This document shows, piece after piece, positions 9,376-18,235 of a stretch of 51,813 nt of DNA. A model generated the notes under the pieces. The model was not told the DNA's origin and searched no databases. It was given only the letters and a program-made list of their open reading frames with translations. Location of the stretch: contig JANQHI010000010.1 of the NCBI GenBank assembly GCA_028282705.1, positions 1 through 51,813 on the forward strand, written 5' to 3'. This DNA comes from Prolixibacteraceae bacterium (GTDB lineage: Bacteria > Bacteroidota > Bacteroidia > Bacteroidales > Prolixibacteraceae). Both the position numbers and the translations under genes were made by a program. Each line of letters begins with the position of its first letter. Positions within the stretch are counted from its first letter, which is position 1.

Positions 9376-10275
9376 TTATGATCTGGGATGAAATTGATTT
9401 ATAGTTGATTTTAAATAATCACGGTCAAGATGGGTATAAATTTCAGTAGTAAGTATAGATTCATGCCCCAACATCTCCTGAACAGCCCTCAGGTCAGCCC
9501 CTCCATTAATAAGATGTGTAGCAAATGAATGCCTGAATGTATGTGGGCTGATTTTCTTTTCAATGCCTATTTTGGCTGCAAGGTTCTTGATTATGGTGAA
9601 GACCATGACCCTACTGAGCTTTTTCCCTCTTTTATTTAGAAACAGGATATTCTCACTTTCCTTGCTAATCTTTAAAGTTTTCCTTTTTTCATTCAGGTAT
9701 TTATTAATTTCAAGGATACCATTTTTACTTATGGGAACCAGCCTTTCTTTACCAGCTTTCCCTTCTACTTTTATAAAGCCCTGCTCAAAAAACAGGTTTG
9801 TCAATTTCAGGTTCACTAGTTCTGAAACCCTTAACCCACAACTATACAATGTTTCAAGCATAGCCTTATTCCTTTGCCCTTCTGGTTTTGATAAATCAAT
9901 GGCATCAATCAGGTTGTCAATTTCTTCCATGGATAGTACCTCAGGTAGTTTACGCCCCACTTTAGGGGACTCCAATAATGAGGTTGGGTCACTAACAATT
10001 TTTTCCTCTATAAGAAGGAATTTGAAAAATGATTTTATCCCTGAAATTGTGCGTGCCTGCGTCCTGGGGCTTACCCCTTTAGCATTCAAATCTTCAACAA
10101 AACTTTTTAAATGCTGTAATTTTACTTTTTCAGGGGTCATTCTTTTGAAGTTTGCTTCTAAAAATTCGGCAAGTTTGGTTATATCATTTATATAAGCTGC
10201 AACTGAGTTTTGTGATAAAGATTTTTCTAACTTAAGATAATTTTCATATCCTTTTTTGCTGTCATCCCATTTCAT
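9376..10275 (-). CDS. xerD: Tyrosine recombinase XerD
   Basis: Site-specific recombinase that, with a XerC partner, resolves chromosome dimers at dif during division under FtsK control. The 299-residue product has the N-terminal SAM-like core-binding domain (NYLKLEKSLSQNSVAAYINDI) and a complete catalytic set: Arg in CGLRVSELVNL (~148), Lys in VEGKAGKERLVP (~173), HTFRHSFATHLI (~245), His in LGHESILTT and the nucleophile Tyr in IYTHLD (~280). Length and motifs are those of a chromosomal Xer protein, not an integron or phage integrase. It is divergent from aroQ. ftsK, whose motor activates XerD, is about 3 kb from the XerD start in the same window. Confidence 0.92.
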   Translation of the reverse strand: MKWDDSKKGYENYLKLEKSLSQNSVAAYINDITKLAEFLEANFKRMTPEKVKLQHLKSFVEDLNAKGVSPRTQARTISGIKSFFKFLLIEEKIVSDPTSLLESPKVGRKLPEVLSMEEIDNLIDAIDLSKPEGQRNKAMLETLYSCGLRVSELVNLKLTNLFFEQGFIKVEGKAGKERLVPISKNGILEINKYLNEKRKTLKISKESENILFLNKRGKKLSRVMVFTIIKNLAAKIGIEKKISPHTFRHSFATHLINGGADLRAVQEMLGHESILTTEIYTHLDRDYLKSTINQFHPRS

Positions 10276-10498
10276 AGCAATAGATTTATCTTTGTTAAAT
10301 TAACACTTTTGTATATTTTTGGTTTAAACAATGCTAGAGAATTTTACTAGCTATTCACCTAATTTAATGTAAAATACGTGCCTGTAAGACATAATTTTTA
10401 CTACGTAATAATATAAAAATAGTTATAAAAAATCATTAAATTCCCTAAAATGTTAATTATGTTTATTAAGTAAAGAATTTAGTTTAAAGAAAAATAAA

Positions 10499-10918
10499 AT
10501 GAAGATATTAATAATAAATGGGCCAAATTTAAACTTGCTGGGGCGTAGGGAAAAGAGCATCTATGGTGATATAAATTTTGAAGATTATTACAACTCACTT
10601 GTTAAAACATACCCTTCCATTGAATTTTCATACTTCCAATCAAATGTTGAGGGTGAATTGATCAATAAGATCCATGAAGTTGGTTTTGGTTTTGATGGTA
10701 TTATAATCAATGCTGGGGCTTATACCCATACATCAGTTGCCATACGTGATGCTATTGCCGGAATTAAAACACCAGTGGTTGAAGTGCATATTTCCAATAC
10801 TTTGACCAGGGAAGATTTCAGGCACCAATCATTAATAGGCCCAGTTTGCAAGGGATGTATTATGGGTTTTGGTTTGAATTCTTATAAATTAGGCGTAGAG
10901 GCAATCCTGAATTTATAA
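10499..10918 (+). CDS. aroQ: 3-dehydroquinate dehydratase, type II
   Basis: Third step of the shikimate pathway: 3-dehydroquinate to 3-dehydroshikimate, by the dodecameric type II enzyme. The 139-residue length is standard. Characteristic motifs are INGPNLNLLGRRE at the N-terminus (the catalytic Tyr lies in the following SIYGD), SNVEGELINKIHE, INAGAYTHTSVAIRDA and VEVHISNTLTREDFRHQS near the C-terminus, which carries the catalytic His. It is divergent from xerD with a 223-bp AT-rich gap. No other shikimate gene is nearby. Confidence 0.96.
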   Translation: MKILIINGPNLNLLGRREKSIYGDINFEDYYNSLVKTYPSIEFSYFQSNVEGELINKIHEVGFGFDGIIINAGAYTHTSVAIRDAIAGIKTPVVEVHISNTLTREDFRHQSLIGPVCKGCIMGFGLNSYKLGVEAILNL

Positions 10919-11138
10919 AGCCTACCTACCTGCATGGCAAACAAAAAGGCCAGTAGTAAACAACTAAAGTATAGCAGCTTATGAGCTTTTACCTCAGTCT
11001 TTGGTTAAATAAAACTGTTGTACAATGCAAAAGGAAATCCCACTTTTTAGCCACCAACCCTTCTGAAATAAATGTTAAGGATAAGATAGTTTTACTTAAG
11101 CTTAATCTTTTATTCCTATCTTGAATCAAAAAATAAAA

Positions 11139-11146
11139 TAGCTTTG
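11139..11146 (+). promoter_or_regulatory. -7 box for pyk
   Basis: TAGCTTTG, an exact TAnnTTTG match, lies 25 bases upstream of the pyk ATG. A TTG at 11121-11123 is only 15 bases upstream, shorter than the usual 17-23 spacing, so the -33 element is uncertain. Confidence 0.5.
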
Positions 11147-11171
11147 CGCGTCCAATTAAAAAAACAGGAAT

Positions 11172-12602
11172 ATGAGGCGTACAAAAATAGTAGCAACCAT
11201 ATCAGATAAAAGGTGTGAGGTTGGTTTTCTTCAATCACTATATGAGGCAGGGATGAATGTTGCAAGGATAAACACTGCCCATGTCACAACAGAGAGTGGA
11301 AAAGAAATTGTTGAAAACATCAGGAAGGTTTCTGATGAAATAGCCATCCTTATTGATACCAAAGGTCCAGAGATAAGGACAATTAATTTAGAAGGAAGCA
11401 TTGAGGTTAAAGAAGGTGATACCCTATCTTTTTCAGGAAAGTTTACTGAATCAAACCAACAACAGGTTTTGGTTTCTTATAGCAACTTTGCACAAGATGT
11501 ACCTGTTGCAAGTACCATCCTGGTTGATGATGGTGACATAGCCCTTGAAGTAGTTAGCAAAACTGAAGATGTGCTGGAATGCAAAGTGTTAAATGATGGA
11601 ACCATTAAAAACAAAAAAAGCATCAATGTACCTGGGGTTAGTGTCAACTTGCCCTCACTTTCAGAAAGGGACAAAGAATTTATCCTTTTTGCCATTGAAC
11701 ACAACCTGGATTTTATTGCCCATTCCTTTGTCAGGAATAAAGGGGATGTGCTGGCTGTGCAGCAGATACTTGATAAGCAAGGCAGTACTATAAAAATAAT
11801 TTCTAAGATTGAAGACCTGGATGGTGTAAATAATATTGATGAAATATTGCAACATTCTTATGGGATTATGGTGGCTCGGGGCGACCTGGGTATTGAAATA
11901 TCAGCTGAAAAGATACCAGGTATCCAGAGGCGCCTGATAAGGAAAGCTGTACAGAATAAAAAACCTGTTATTATTGCCACACAAATGCTTCACAGCATGA
12001 TTGAGCACCCACGCCCAACCAGGGCTGAAGTGAGTGATGTAGCCAATGCCATTTTCTCAAGGACAGATGCCATTATGCTAAGTGGGGAAACTGCTTATGG
12101 GAAATACCCAGTCGAGGCAATCAAGATTATGGACAAAATTGCCCGTGAATCAGAAAAAGGGAAAGACAGCAGGAATGACTACACACACCCTGTAATCACC
12201 CCTGATGAGATACCTGCTTACCTGGCACAATCAGCCATAAAGGCATCAAAAGAGCTGAACCCAAAAGCAATAATAACTACCACTACCACAGGAAGGACTG
12301 CCAGGTATTTGGCAGCTTACAGGCCAGTTGTACCTGTTTTCACCAAATGCCATTCAATGAATGTGGTCAGGCTAATGGCTTTATCTTATGGGATTGTGCC
12401 TTCATTCTTACCCATAAAAAAGAATAAATTGAAAATTGAGAAAGCTGCTATCAGTTCCTTGCTTGAAAACAACAGCATCCAGGAAGAAGATTTGATCATC
12501 TACCTTGGTGGAAGGTTTGGCGAAGATTGTGGGGCTACTTTTGTTGAAATTTCTGATGCTGGCAAACTGGTCTCTGACCCAAAGGTTATTATTTCAGTAT
12601 AG
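11172..12602 (+). CDS. pyk: Pyruvate kinase
   Basis: Final glycolytic step: PEP and ADP to pyruvate and ATP. The 476-residue protein has the barrel and C-terminal domains with IDTKGPEIRT (~58-67), KIEDLDGVNNIDEI, VARGDLGIEI, the signature IIATQMLHSMIEHPRPTRAEV and RTDAIMLSGETAYGKYP. Two departures from the classical enzyme are visible: the N-terminal TxGP motif reads TISDK, and the usual RLNFSHG reads RINTAHV, so the serine that helps bind K+ in animal enzymes is alanine; the Glu typical of K+-dependent enzymes is kept in KGPEIR. These may be clade features. It stands alone between a -7 box and a strong terminator. Confidence 0.95.
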   Translation: MRRTKIVATISDKRCEVGFLQSLYEAGMNVARINTAHVTTESGKEIVENIRKVSDEIAILIDTKGPEIRTINLEGSIEVKEGDTLSFSGKFTESNQQQVLVSYSNFAQDVPVASTILVDDGDIALEVVSKTEDVLECKVLNDGTIKNKKSINVPGVSVNLPSLSERDKEFILFAIEHNLDFIAHSFVRNKGDVLAVQQILDKQGSTIKIISKIEDLDGVNNIDEILQHSYGIMVARGDLGIEISAEKIPGIQRRLIRKAVQNKKPVIIATQMLHSMIEHPRPTRAEVSDVANAIFSRTDAIMLSGETAYGKYPVEAIKIMDKIARESEKGKDSRNDYTHPVITPDEIPAYLAQSAIKASKELNPKAIITTTTTGRTARYLAAYRPVVPVFTKCHSMNVVRLMALSYGIVPSFLPIKKNKLKIEKAAISSLLENNSIQEEDLIIYLGGRFGEDCGATFVEISDAGKLVSDPKVIISV

Positions 12603-12626
12603 AAAATAGCTTATGCCATTAAGAAG

Positions 12627-12664
12627 CCCAATGTTGTTTTAAGGGCAACATTGGGTTTCTTTTT
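12627..12664 (+). terminator. Intrinsic terminator after pyk (possibly two-way with lolA)
   Basis: A perfect 10-bp stem (CCCAATGTTG at 12627-12636, CAACATTGGG at 12646-12655) with a 9-base loop is followed by TTTCTTTTT. It lies 25 bases after the pyk stop, and its T-tract touches the stop codon of the convergent lolA gene. Confidence 0.9.
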
Positions 12665-13313
12665 ACCTAAAGTCTATTACTTCAATATCAGGATACTTTG
12701 ATGCATTAAAAACAAACATTTTTTCGTCCATTGGCTTGTTTGTTTCCATTTTTGTGACCTCTATACCATATAAATTTCCATCAAAGCCATACATGATGGC
12801 TTTGTCAATCATCAGGGTATTCTTATTGATACAAATGGTTACTTTTGAATAGTCCAGTTCATCACTTTGTGGGATCAGGTCTATGTAGTAAAGAGGTTTC
12901 CCTTTTTCTTTTTTCTCTTCAATAAACTTATAGTCAAACCCTTTCTCATAAATCTGGAATATGGTTGCAGGATCCATCAGTTCCTGCCCTCCATCTTCTT
13001 TTGATGTGATACTGACCTGGTTACCATCAGCCTGGTAGCTCCATATCGTTTCTCCATCTGAATACACTTCAACACCCAAGTCTGGCAACTCCACCATATA
13101 TTTATCACCTTTTAGGTTTAATGAACCATTGTTTTTCTCCTTTATATTCTCTTCAATATTTTCCATTGAAAAAGAAAACCTTGCTGAAATACTTGTAAAT
13201 GATTTTGTTTTTTTACTTACCTGGTCTAAAATATTTTTTGCTTTTTGGTCTTGCTGGGCTAAAACTGATGTTCCTATCAGTAAAATAAAAATGGCAATTA
13301 ATTTCCTCTTCAT
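12663..13313 (-). CDS. lolA: LolA-like outer-membrane lipoprotein carrier protein
   Basis: Periplasmic chaperone that shuttles lipoproteins from the LolCDE complex to the outer membrane. The 216-residue product begins with a classical signal peptide (MKRKLIAIFILLIGTSVLAQ). The mature part has the LolA layout: ILDQVSKKTKSFTSISARFSF, GSLNLKGDKYMVELPDLGVEVYSDG split around the strand turns, IWSYQ and FQIYEKGF. It lies 10 bp downstream of ftsK, so the pair is probably one transcript, an arrangement common in Bacteroidota. Its stop codon overlaps the T-tract of the convergent pyk terminator. Family assignment is good; Bacteroidota LolA proteins are divergent and also resemble DUF4292-like carriers. 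Confidence 0.85.
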   Translation of the reverse strand: MKRKLIAIFILLIGTSVLAQQDQKAKNILDQVSKKTKSFTSISARFSFSMENIEENIKEKNNGSLNLKGDKYMVELPDLGVEVYSDGETIWSYQADGNQVSITSKEDGGQELMDPATIFQIYEKGFDYKFIEEKKEKGKPLYYIDLIPQSDELDYSKVTICINKNTLMIDKAIMYGFDGNLYGIEVTKMETNKPMDEKMFVFNASKYPDIEVIDFR

Positions 13314-13323
13314 CTGTAATTTT

Positions 13324-15747
13324 TTAGTTCAAGCTATTCAATAACTGTTCCAAACTGTATTCATCCTGTATTTGTACCTGGCGAGCTTTACTCCCTTCAC
13401 TGGGTCCCACTACACCAGCAGCTTCAAGCTGGTCCATGATGCGCCCGGCCCTGTTATACCCTATTGATAATTTTCGTTGGATCATGGATGTTGAGCCCAT
13501 TTGGTTTAGCACCACTAACCTGGCTGCCTCTTCAAACAATTCATCCAGGCTGTTCAGGTCTGCATCAATAGGTTCATCATCTTCACTAACATATTCGGGT
13601 AATAGGAATGGCTGTGGGTATCCTTGCTGCCCTGCCACATAGTTACACATTTCCTCAACCTCTGGTGTATCAATAAATGCACATTGTACCCTGGTTATGT
13701 TGCTACCTGATGCAATGAGCATATCCCCTTTTCCTATGAGCTGGTTAGCACCAGGAGTATCCAGGATGGTGCGCGAATCAATCATTGAAGCCACTTTAAA
13801 AGCAATCCTGGCAGGGAAGTTTGCTTTAATAACCCCAGTAATAATATTGGTTGATGGCCTTTGTGTAGCAATGATCATATGGATACCAACTGCCCTGGCA
13901 AGTTGTGCTATCCTGGCAATTGGTAATTCAATTTCTTTGCCTGCTGTCATAATCAGGTCAGCAAACTCATCAATGATCACCACTATATAAGGCAAATACC
14001 TGTGCCCTTTTTCAGGATTTAACCTCCTGCTAATGAATTTTTTGTTATACTCTTTTATGTTCCTTGCATGGGCACGTTTCAGCAATTCATAACGCAAATC
14101 CATCTCAACATTGACCGAGTTCAGGGTATTTTTTACTTTCTGGATATCAGTGATGATTGAATCATCCTCGCCAGGTAATTTAGCCAAGAAGTGGTTTTCT
14201 ATGGATGAATAAATACTTAATTCTACTTTTTTGGGGTCAACAAAAATAAATTTGATTTGTGCCGGGTGCTTCTTATATATCAATGAAGCAATCATTACAT
14301 TTAACCCAACTGATTTCCCCTGCCCTGTTGCACCAGCAACCAGGATATGTGGCATCTTCACCAGGTCAAACATATAAGTTTCATTGGAAATTGTTTTGCC
14401 AACGACCATGGGTAGCTCACCTGTTGATTCCTGGAATTTCCTGGAACTGATAATGGATTTCATTGAAACCACTTCAGGGTTCTGGTTGGGCACTTCAATA
14501 CCAATGGTACCCCTTCCGGGAATTGGGGCTATGATCCTAATACCCAAGGCTGCCAGGCTTAATGCAATATCATCTTCCAAGTTTTTGATCTTGGCAATCC
14601 TGATACCTGGGGCAGGAACAATCTCATATAAAGTAATGGTTGGACCAATGGTTGCCCTGATCTTGGTAATCTCAATCTTATAATGCCTGAGTGTTTCAAC
14701 AATTTTGTTTTTGTTTGAAATCAGCTCTTCATTGCTTACTTCTGCATTCCCTGAATGGTGATCTAGTAGCAGTTCAACAGGGGGAAGTTTGTAATTTGAC
14801 AACTCCAGTGTTGGGTCATAATCTTCCATCTGGGTTATATCCTGCTCTGCCTCCTCTTCTTCAACACCTTCCTCAACTGTCAGTTCAGGGCCATTACCAT
14901 CAGGTTTACTTACCTCCATAGCTTCTGGTATTTCCACTTCTGTTGAATTATCTTCTTCCTTTACAATAGTTTCCTCTTCAGCCTGCTCTTCATCAGGGTC
15001 AAAAATAGCTTTAACAATATCATCCTCTTCAATAACTTTGCTTATTGACTCTTCAAATATCAGGTCTCCTTCTGGGTTTTCTTCAAGGCCTTCTTCATCA
15101 ACAACTGGCATATCCTGGTTTTCAGGTTGCTTTTTCCTGACCAGTTTTTTAATAAAAGGAAGGGTATTTTCAAAGCTAACTGTAAGCACAATGAGGGCAG
15201 TTAAAAACAGGAGTAAAATGGTTCCTGTTTTCCCAATTAATGAGCTCAGCCAAATGCCAATGATAAACCCATACTGGCCTCCAAGGTATGTATAGGTTCC
15301 TGCATCATTTTTCATAAACAGGAAACCAAGTGTTACTGAAAACCAGGCAATTGATATTAATGACAGCCAAAATGATTTTTTCAGGTGTGAGACCTTCCTA
15401 CCCAATGTCTTTATACCAACCAATATCATAAGGTATACAAACAAAAAAGAAGCTATACCAAACCCTTTATTAATAATGGTTTCTGCCAGGTAAGCCCCTG
15501 TTTTACCAGCCTTGTTCTGAACCTTCACATCTGAATTAAATACTAACTCTGACCATTTCAAATCAAGCTTACTTTGGTCTGCTGCACCATAAAATAAAAA
15601 TGAGATAAATGCCACTAAAAGGTAAGCAGATATAATAAGAATTAGGACTCCTAAAATAAACTTAAACCTTTCATCCTTAAAAAAGGAAACTGTAACCCTC
15701 TTTTTTTTCTTATTGTCTCTTCTTTTCCTTCTTTTTTTAACTACCAT
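13324..15747 (-). CDS. ftsK: DNA translocase FtsK/SpoIIIE
   Basis: Septal DNA pump that clears chromosomes from the division plane and activates XerCD at dif. The 807-residue protein has a basic N-terminus, four or five predicted membrane segments within the first ~180 residues, an acidic low-complexity linker rich in Glu (~210-320), the alpha/beta motor with Walker A AGATGQGKSVGLN (~474) and Walker B VVIIDEFADLI, and the C-terminal winged-helix gamma domain (~735-806; GSTSMIQRKLSIGYNRAGRI) that reads KOPS-type polar sequences. All FtsK parts are present with a short linker. A candidate -7 box lies about 30 bp upstream. It leads a probable operon with lolA. Confidence 0.95.
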   Translation of the reverse strand: MVVKKRRKRRDNKKKKRVTVSFFKDERFKFILGVLILIISAYLLVAFISFLFYGAADQSKLDLKWSELVFNSDVKVQNKAGKTGAYLAETIINKGFGIASFLFVYLMILVGIKTLGRKVSHLKKSFWLSLISIAWFSVTLGFLFMKNDAGTYTYLGGQYGFIIGIWLSSLIGKTGTILLLFLTALIVLTVSFENTLPFIKKLVRKKQPENQDMPVVDEEGLEENPEGDLIFEESISKVIEEDDIVKAIFDPDEEQAEEETIVKEEDNSTEVEIPEAMEVSKPDGNGPELTVEEGVEEEEAEQDITQMEDYDPTLELSNYKLPPVELLLDHHSGNAEVSNEELISNKNKIVETLRHYKIEITKIRATIGPTITLYEIVPAPGIRIAKIKNLEDDIALSLAALGIRIIAPIPGRGTIGIEVPNQNPEVVSMKSIISSRKFQESTGELPMVVGKTISNETYMFDLVKMPHILVAGATGQGKSVGLNVMIASLIYKKHPAQIKFIFVDPKKVELSIYSSIENHFLAKLPGEDDSIITDIQKVKNTLNSVNVEMDLRYELLKRAHARNIKEYNKKFISRRLNPEKGHRYLPYIVVIIDEFADLIMTAGKEIELPIARIAQLARAVGIHMIIATQRPSTNIITGVIKANFPARIAFKVASMIDSRTILDTPGANQLIGKGDMLIASGSNITRVQCAFIDTPEVEEMCNYVAGQQGYPQPFLLPEYVSEDDEPIDADLNSLDELFEEAARLVVLNQMGSTSMIQRKLSIGYNRAGRIMDQLEAAGVVGPSEGSKARQVQIQDEYSLEQLLNSLN

Positions 15748-15776
15748 ATATGTTTCCTAAAGAATGTAAAAGCATG

Positions 15777-15784
15777 CAAATTTA
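15777..15784 (-). promoter_or_regulatory. -7 box for ftsK-lolA
   Basis: The minus strand reads TAAATTTG, matching TAnnTTTG, 29 bases upstream of the ftsK ATG at 15747. No clear -33 TTG is present. Confidence 0.45.
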
Positions 15785-16134
15785 ACTAAAAATATCCAGC
15801 TAACCTTTTTCATCCCTCATTTTAGTTATCCTTAAATTGCTTGGTTTATAAAAGCCTTTTTCTAACTTTTTACAAGATAAAATATTTGTTTTCTATTTAA
15901 AATTAAATCTTGCTTCCCTAAAATCATTGTATAAAAAAAATGATAGAAGAAAGTTACAAATTATTATGCTTTAAACGCAAAAAACTGGTTTTAAAAACTG
16001 ATTAATGCTTTAAAAAATGAGATTTTAAATTCCTAACTTAAACAACTGTTTAATAATAGGATATAGCAACACTTCCATATAGCTACAAACCTATATATTT
16101 AGTGCTTGTTTTATCATCTTTTAATTAACTGGAA
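15785..16134. other. AT-rich divergent intergenic region, ftsK / arcC
   Basis: The rest of the 387-bp gap is strongly AT-rich. No open reading frame, RNA gene or strong hairpin was recognised. A TATATTTA near 16093-16100 resembles the -7 consensus with one mismatch and could serve arcC, but lacks a -33 partner. Confidence 0.5.
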
Positions 16135-17091
16135 ATGAAAAAACTTGCTGTTGTTGCATTAGGGGGGAATGCTCTTTTAAGGGGTGATGAACACGGGACC
16201 ATTGAAGAGCAAGAAAAAAACACTACTGAAACCCTTGAAAACCTGGTTTTCCTTATAAAAGATGGGTATGACCTGATCATTACCCATGGAAATGGGCCAC
16301 AGGTTGGGAACATTTTATTAAGGAATGATGCAGGGAAAGAATTATATGATATTGCCCCAATGCCTTTGGATATTTGTGTAGCTGATTCACAAGGTGGGAT
16401 TGGGTATATGATAGAAAGGATGATCAGGAATGTGCTGAATAAATATGGGATAAAAAAAAATGTGATCACCATGGTAACCATGGTTGAAACTGACCCTAAA
16501 GACCCTGCTTTCCACAACCCAACCAAAAGGATTGGCAAAATTTATATGGGAGAGGAAGCCAAAAAACTCGAAAAACAAAAGGGTTGGGTATTTAAACCTA
16601 CCCCAAAAGTAAAGGGAGGTTGTCGCCGAGTTGTGCCATCTCCCAAGCCCAAAGACATTATCAACAAGGAAACAATAGAAACATTGACAAGGAATGGCAA
16701 TATTGTCATTGCTTCAGGAGGTGGGGGTATCCCAATCTATTATGATGAAAACAGTGATGTGCGCACCATGGATGCTGTAATTGATAAGGATATGGCATCA
16801 AGCCTGTTGGCAGTAAATGTAAAAGCTGATGAGCTATACATTTTAACTGATGTGCCATTTATATATAAAAACTTTGGCACCCCAGAGCAGGAAAAACTTG
16901 AATTCCTGGATTATAATGATACTTTAAAATATCTTGAAGCTGGTACTTTTGCTGATGGAACCATGGCGCCTAAGATTGAAGCTTGCCTCCACTTTGTGAA
17001 AAATGGGGGCACAAAAAGTGTGATCACAGAAGCTACCAAACTGGAGGACAGGTCATATGGGTCAAAAATTACAATGGAATATGATTATTAA
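16135..17091 (+). CDS. arcC: Carbamate kinase
   Basis: Catalyses the reversible transfer of phosphate between carbamoyl phosphate and ADP, giving ATP, CO2 and ammonia in the catabolic direction. The 318-residue protein has the amino-acid-kinase fold with LGGNALLRGDE at the N-terminus, ITHGNGPQVGNILLRND (~47-63), the Gly-rich ASGGGGIPI (~200), VIDKDMASSLLA (~219) and ILTDV (~238). These motifs separate carbamate kinase from aspartokinase or acetylglutamate kinase. It is 12 bp upstream of an ornithine carbamoyltransferase gene and the two end at one strong terminator, so they form an operon. No arginine deiminase or arginine/ornithine antiporter is in the window. Confidence 0.95.
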   Translation: MKKLAVVALGGNALLRGDEHGTIEEQEKNTTETLENLVFLIKDGYDLIITHGNGPQVGNILLRNDAGKELYDIAPMPLDICVADSQGGIGYMIERMIRNVLNKYGIKKNVITMVTMVETDPKDPAFHNPTKRIGKIYMGEEAKKLEKQKGWVFKPTPKVKGGCRRVVPSPKPKDIINKETIETLTRNGNIVIASGGGGIPIYYDENSDVRTMDAVIDKDMASSLLAVNVKADELYILTDVPFIYKNFGTPEQEKLEFLDYNDTLKYLEAGTFADGTMAPKIEACLHFVKNGGTKSVITEATKLEDRSYGSKITMEYDY

Positions 17092-17103
17092 AACTGAAAT
17101 AAG

Positions 17104-18108
17104 ATGGCAATAGATTTAAACAACAAACATTTTTTAAAACTCCTTGATTTCACAACAGAAGAAATAAAACATCTGTTAGAACTTTCACTGGAGTTGAAAA
17201 AAGCTAAATATGAAAAGGTAGAAACTAAAAAACTTACAGGAAAGAATATAGCCCTGATCTTTGAAAAAAGCTCAACACGCACCAGGTGTGCTTTTGAAGT
17301 AGCTGCTTATGACCAGGGAGCACATGTTACATACCTGGGGCCTTCAGGTTCACAAATTGGGCATAAAGAAAGCATTGAAGATACAGCAAGGGTATTAGGC
17401 AGGATGTATGATGGCATTGAATATCGTGGTTTTGGGCAGGAAGTGGTTGAAACATTGGCTGAATATGCAGGTGTACCTGTTTGGAATGGACTTACCAATG
17501 AATTCCACCCTACACAAATATTGGCAGACTTCCTCACCATGATAGAAAACTGTGATAAACCATTAAATGAAATTACTTTTTGCTACATGGGTGATGCACG
17601 CAACAACATGGGTAACTCATTAATGGTTGGGGCAGCAAAAATGGGGATGGATTTCAGGGCAGCAGCCCCTGCTGAATGCCAGCCATCAAAAGAACTGCAA
17701 GATCAATGCAGGGAAATTGCTAAAACCACAGGTGCTTCAATAACCATTACTGATAATGTAGAAGAAGCTGTCAAAGGTTGTGACTTTTTATATACTGATG
17801 TTTGGGTATCAATGGGTGAAGCTGGTGAAGTTTGGGAAAGCAGGATCAAACAACTGATGCCTTATCAGGTGAATAAAAAAACCATGGAGTTTACAGGCAA
17901 CCCTGATGTAAAATTCCTACACTGCCTGCCAGCTTTCCATAACAGGAAAACCAAAGTGGGTGAAGAGATTTTCCAAAAATTTGGGATTGATGCCATGGAA
18001 GTTACAGAAGAAGTATTTGAAAGCAGTGCTTCCATTGTTTTTCCACAAGCTGAAAACAGGATGCATACCATAAAAGCTGTAATGGTAGCTACCCTTGGTG
18101 ATAATTAA
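17104..18108 (+). CDS. arcB: Ornithine carbamoyltransferase, probably catabolic
   Basis: Interconverts ornithine plus carbamoyl phosphate and citrulline plus phosphate. The 334-residue protein is very like the E. coli enzyme along its length: carbamoyl-phosphate loop [10 protein letters not shown] (~55-64), [30 protein letters not shown] (~126-140), [10 protein letters not shown], the ornithine/thiol motif HCLPAFHN (~272) and [15 protein letters not shown] at the end. Many Bacteroidota make arginine through an N-acyl-ornithine carbamoyltransferase instead, so a canonical ornithine enzyme fused by operon to carbamate kinase points to citrulline catabolism rather than biosynthesis; this is inference. 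argF would be an acceptable alternative name. Confidence 0.92.
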   Translation: MAIDLNNKHFLKLLDFTTEEIKHLLELSLELKKAKYEKVETKKLTGKNIALIFEKSSTRTRCAFEVAAYDQGAHVTYLGPSGSQIGHKESIEDTARVLGRMYDGIEYRGFGQEVVETLAEYAGVPVWNGLTNEFHPTQILADFLTMIENCDKPLNEITFCYMGDARNNMGNSLMVGAAKMGMDFRAAAPAECQPSKELQDQCREIAKTTGASITITDNVEEAVKGCDFLYTDVWVSMGEAGEVWESRIKQLMPYQVNKKTMEFTGNPDVKFLHCLPAFHNRKTKVGEEIFQKFGIDAMEVTEEVFESSASIVFPQAENRMHTIKAVMVATLGDN

Positions 18109-18130
18109 ACCACATACTACCATAATGCAA

Positions 18131-18160
18131 AAAGAAGGCTGCCCACTGGCAGCCTTCTTT
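18131..18160 (+). terminator. Strong terminator of the arcC-arcB operon
   Basis: A perfect 13-bp stem (AAAGAAGGCTGCC / GGCAGCCTTCTTT) with loop CACT lies 22 bases after the arcB stop. Its arms begin with AAA and end with TTT, so it may also act for the convergent DUF2807 gene. Confidence 0.9.
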
Positions 18161-18235
18161 ATACCAAAACCAAACTATAAGGAGATAAATTAGTTATCCT
18201 ACCTCATAATACAGGTACAGAAAATAACTAATCTT

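Noticed and set aside
9200-9391. A 63-codon plus-strand frame between pckA and xerD
   Set aside because: It is AT-rich with no homology seen, overlaps the xerD 3' end and lies in the pckA promoter region.
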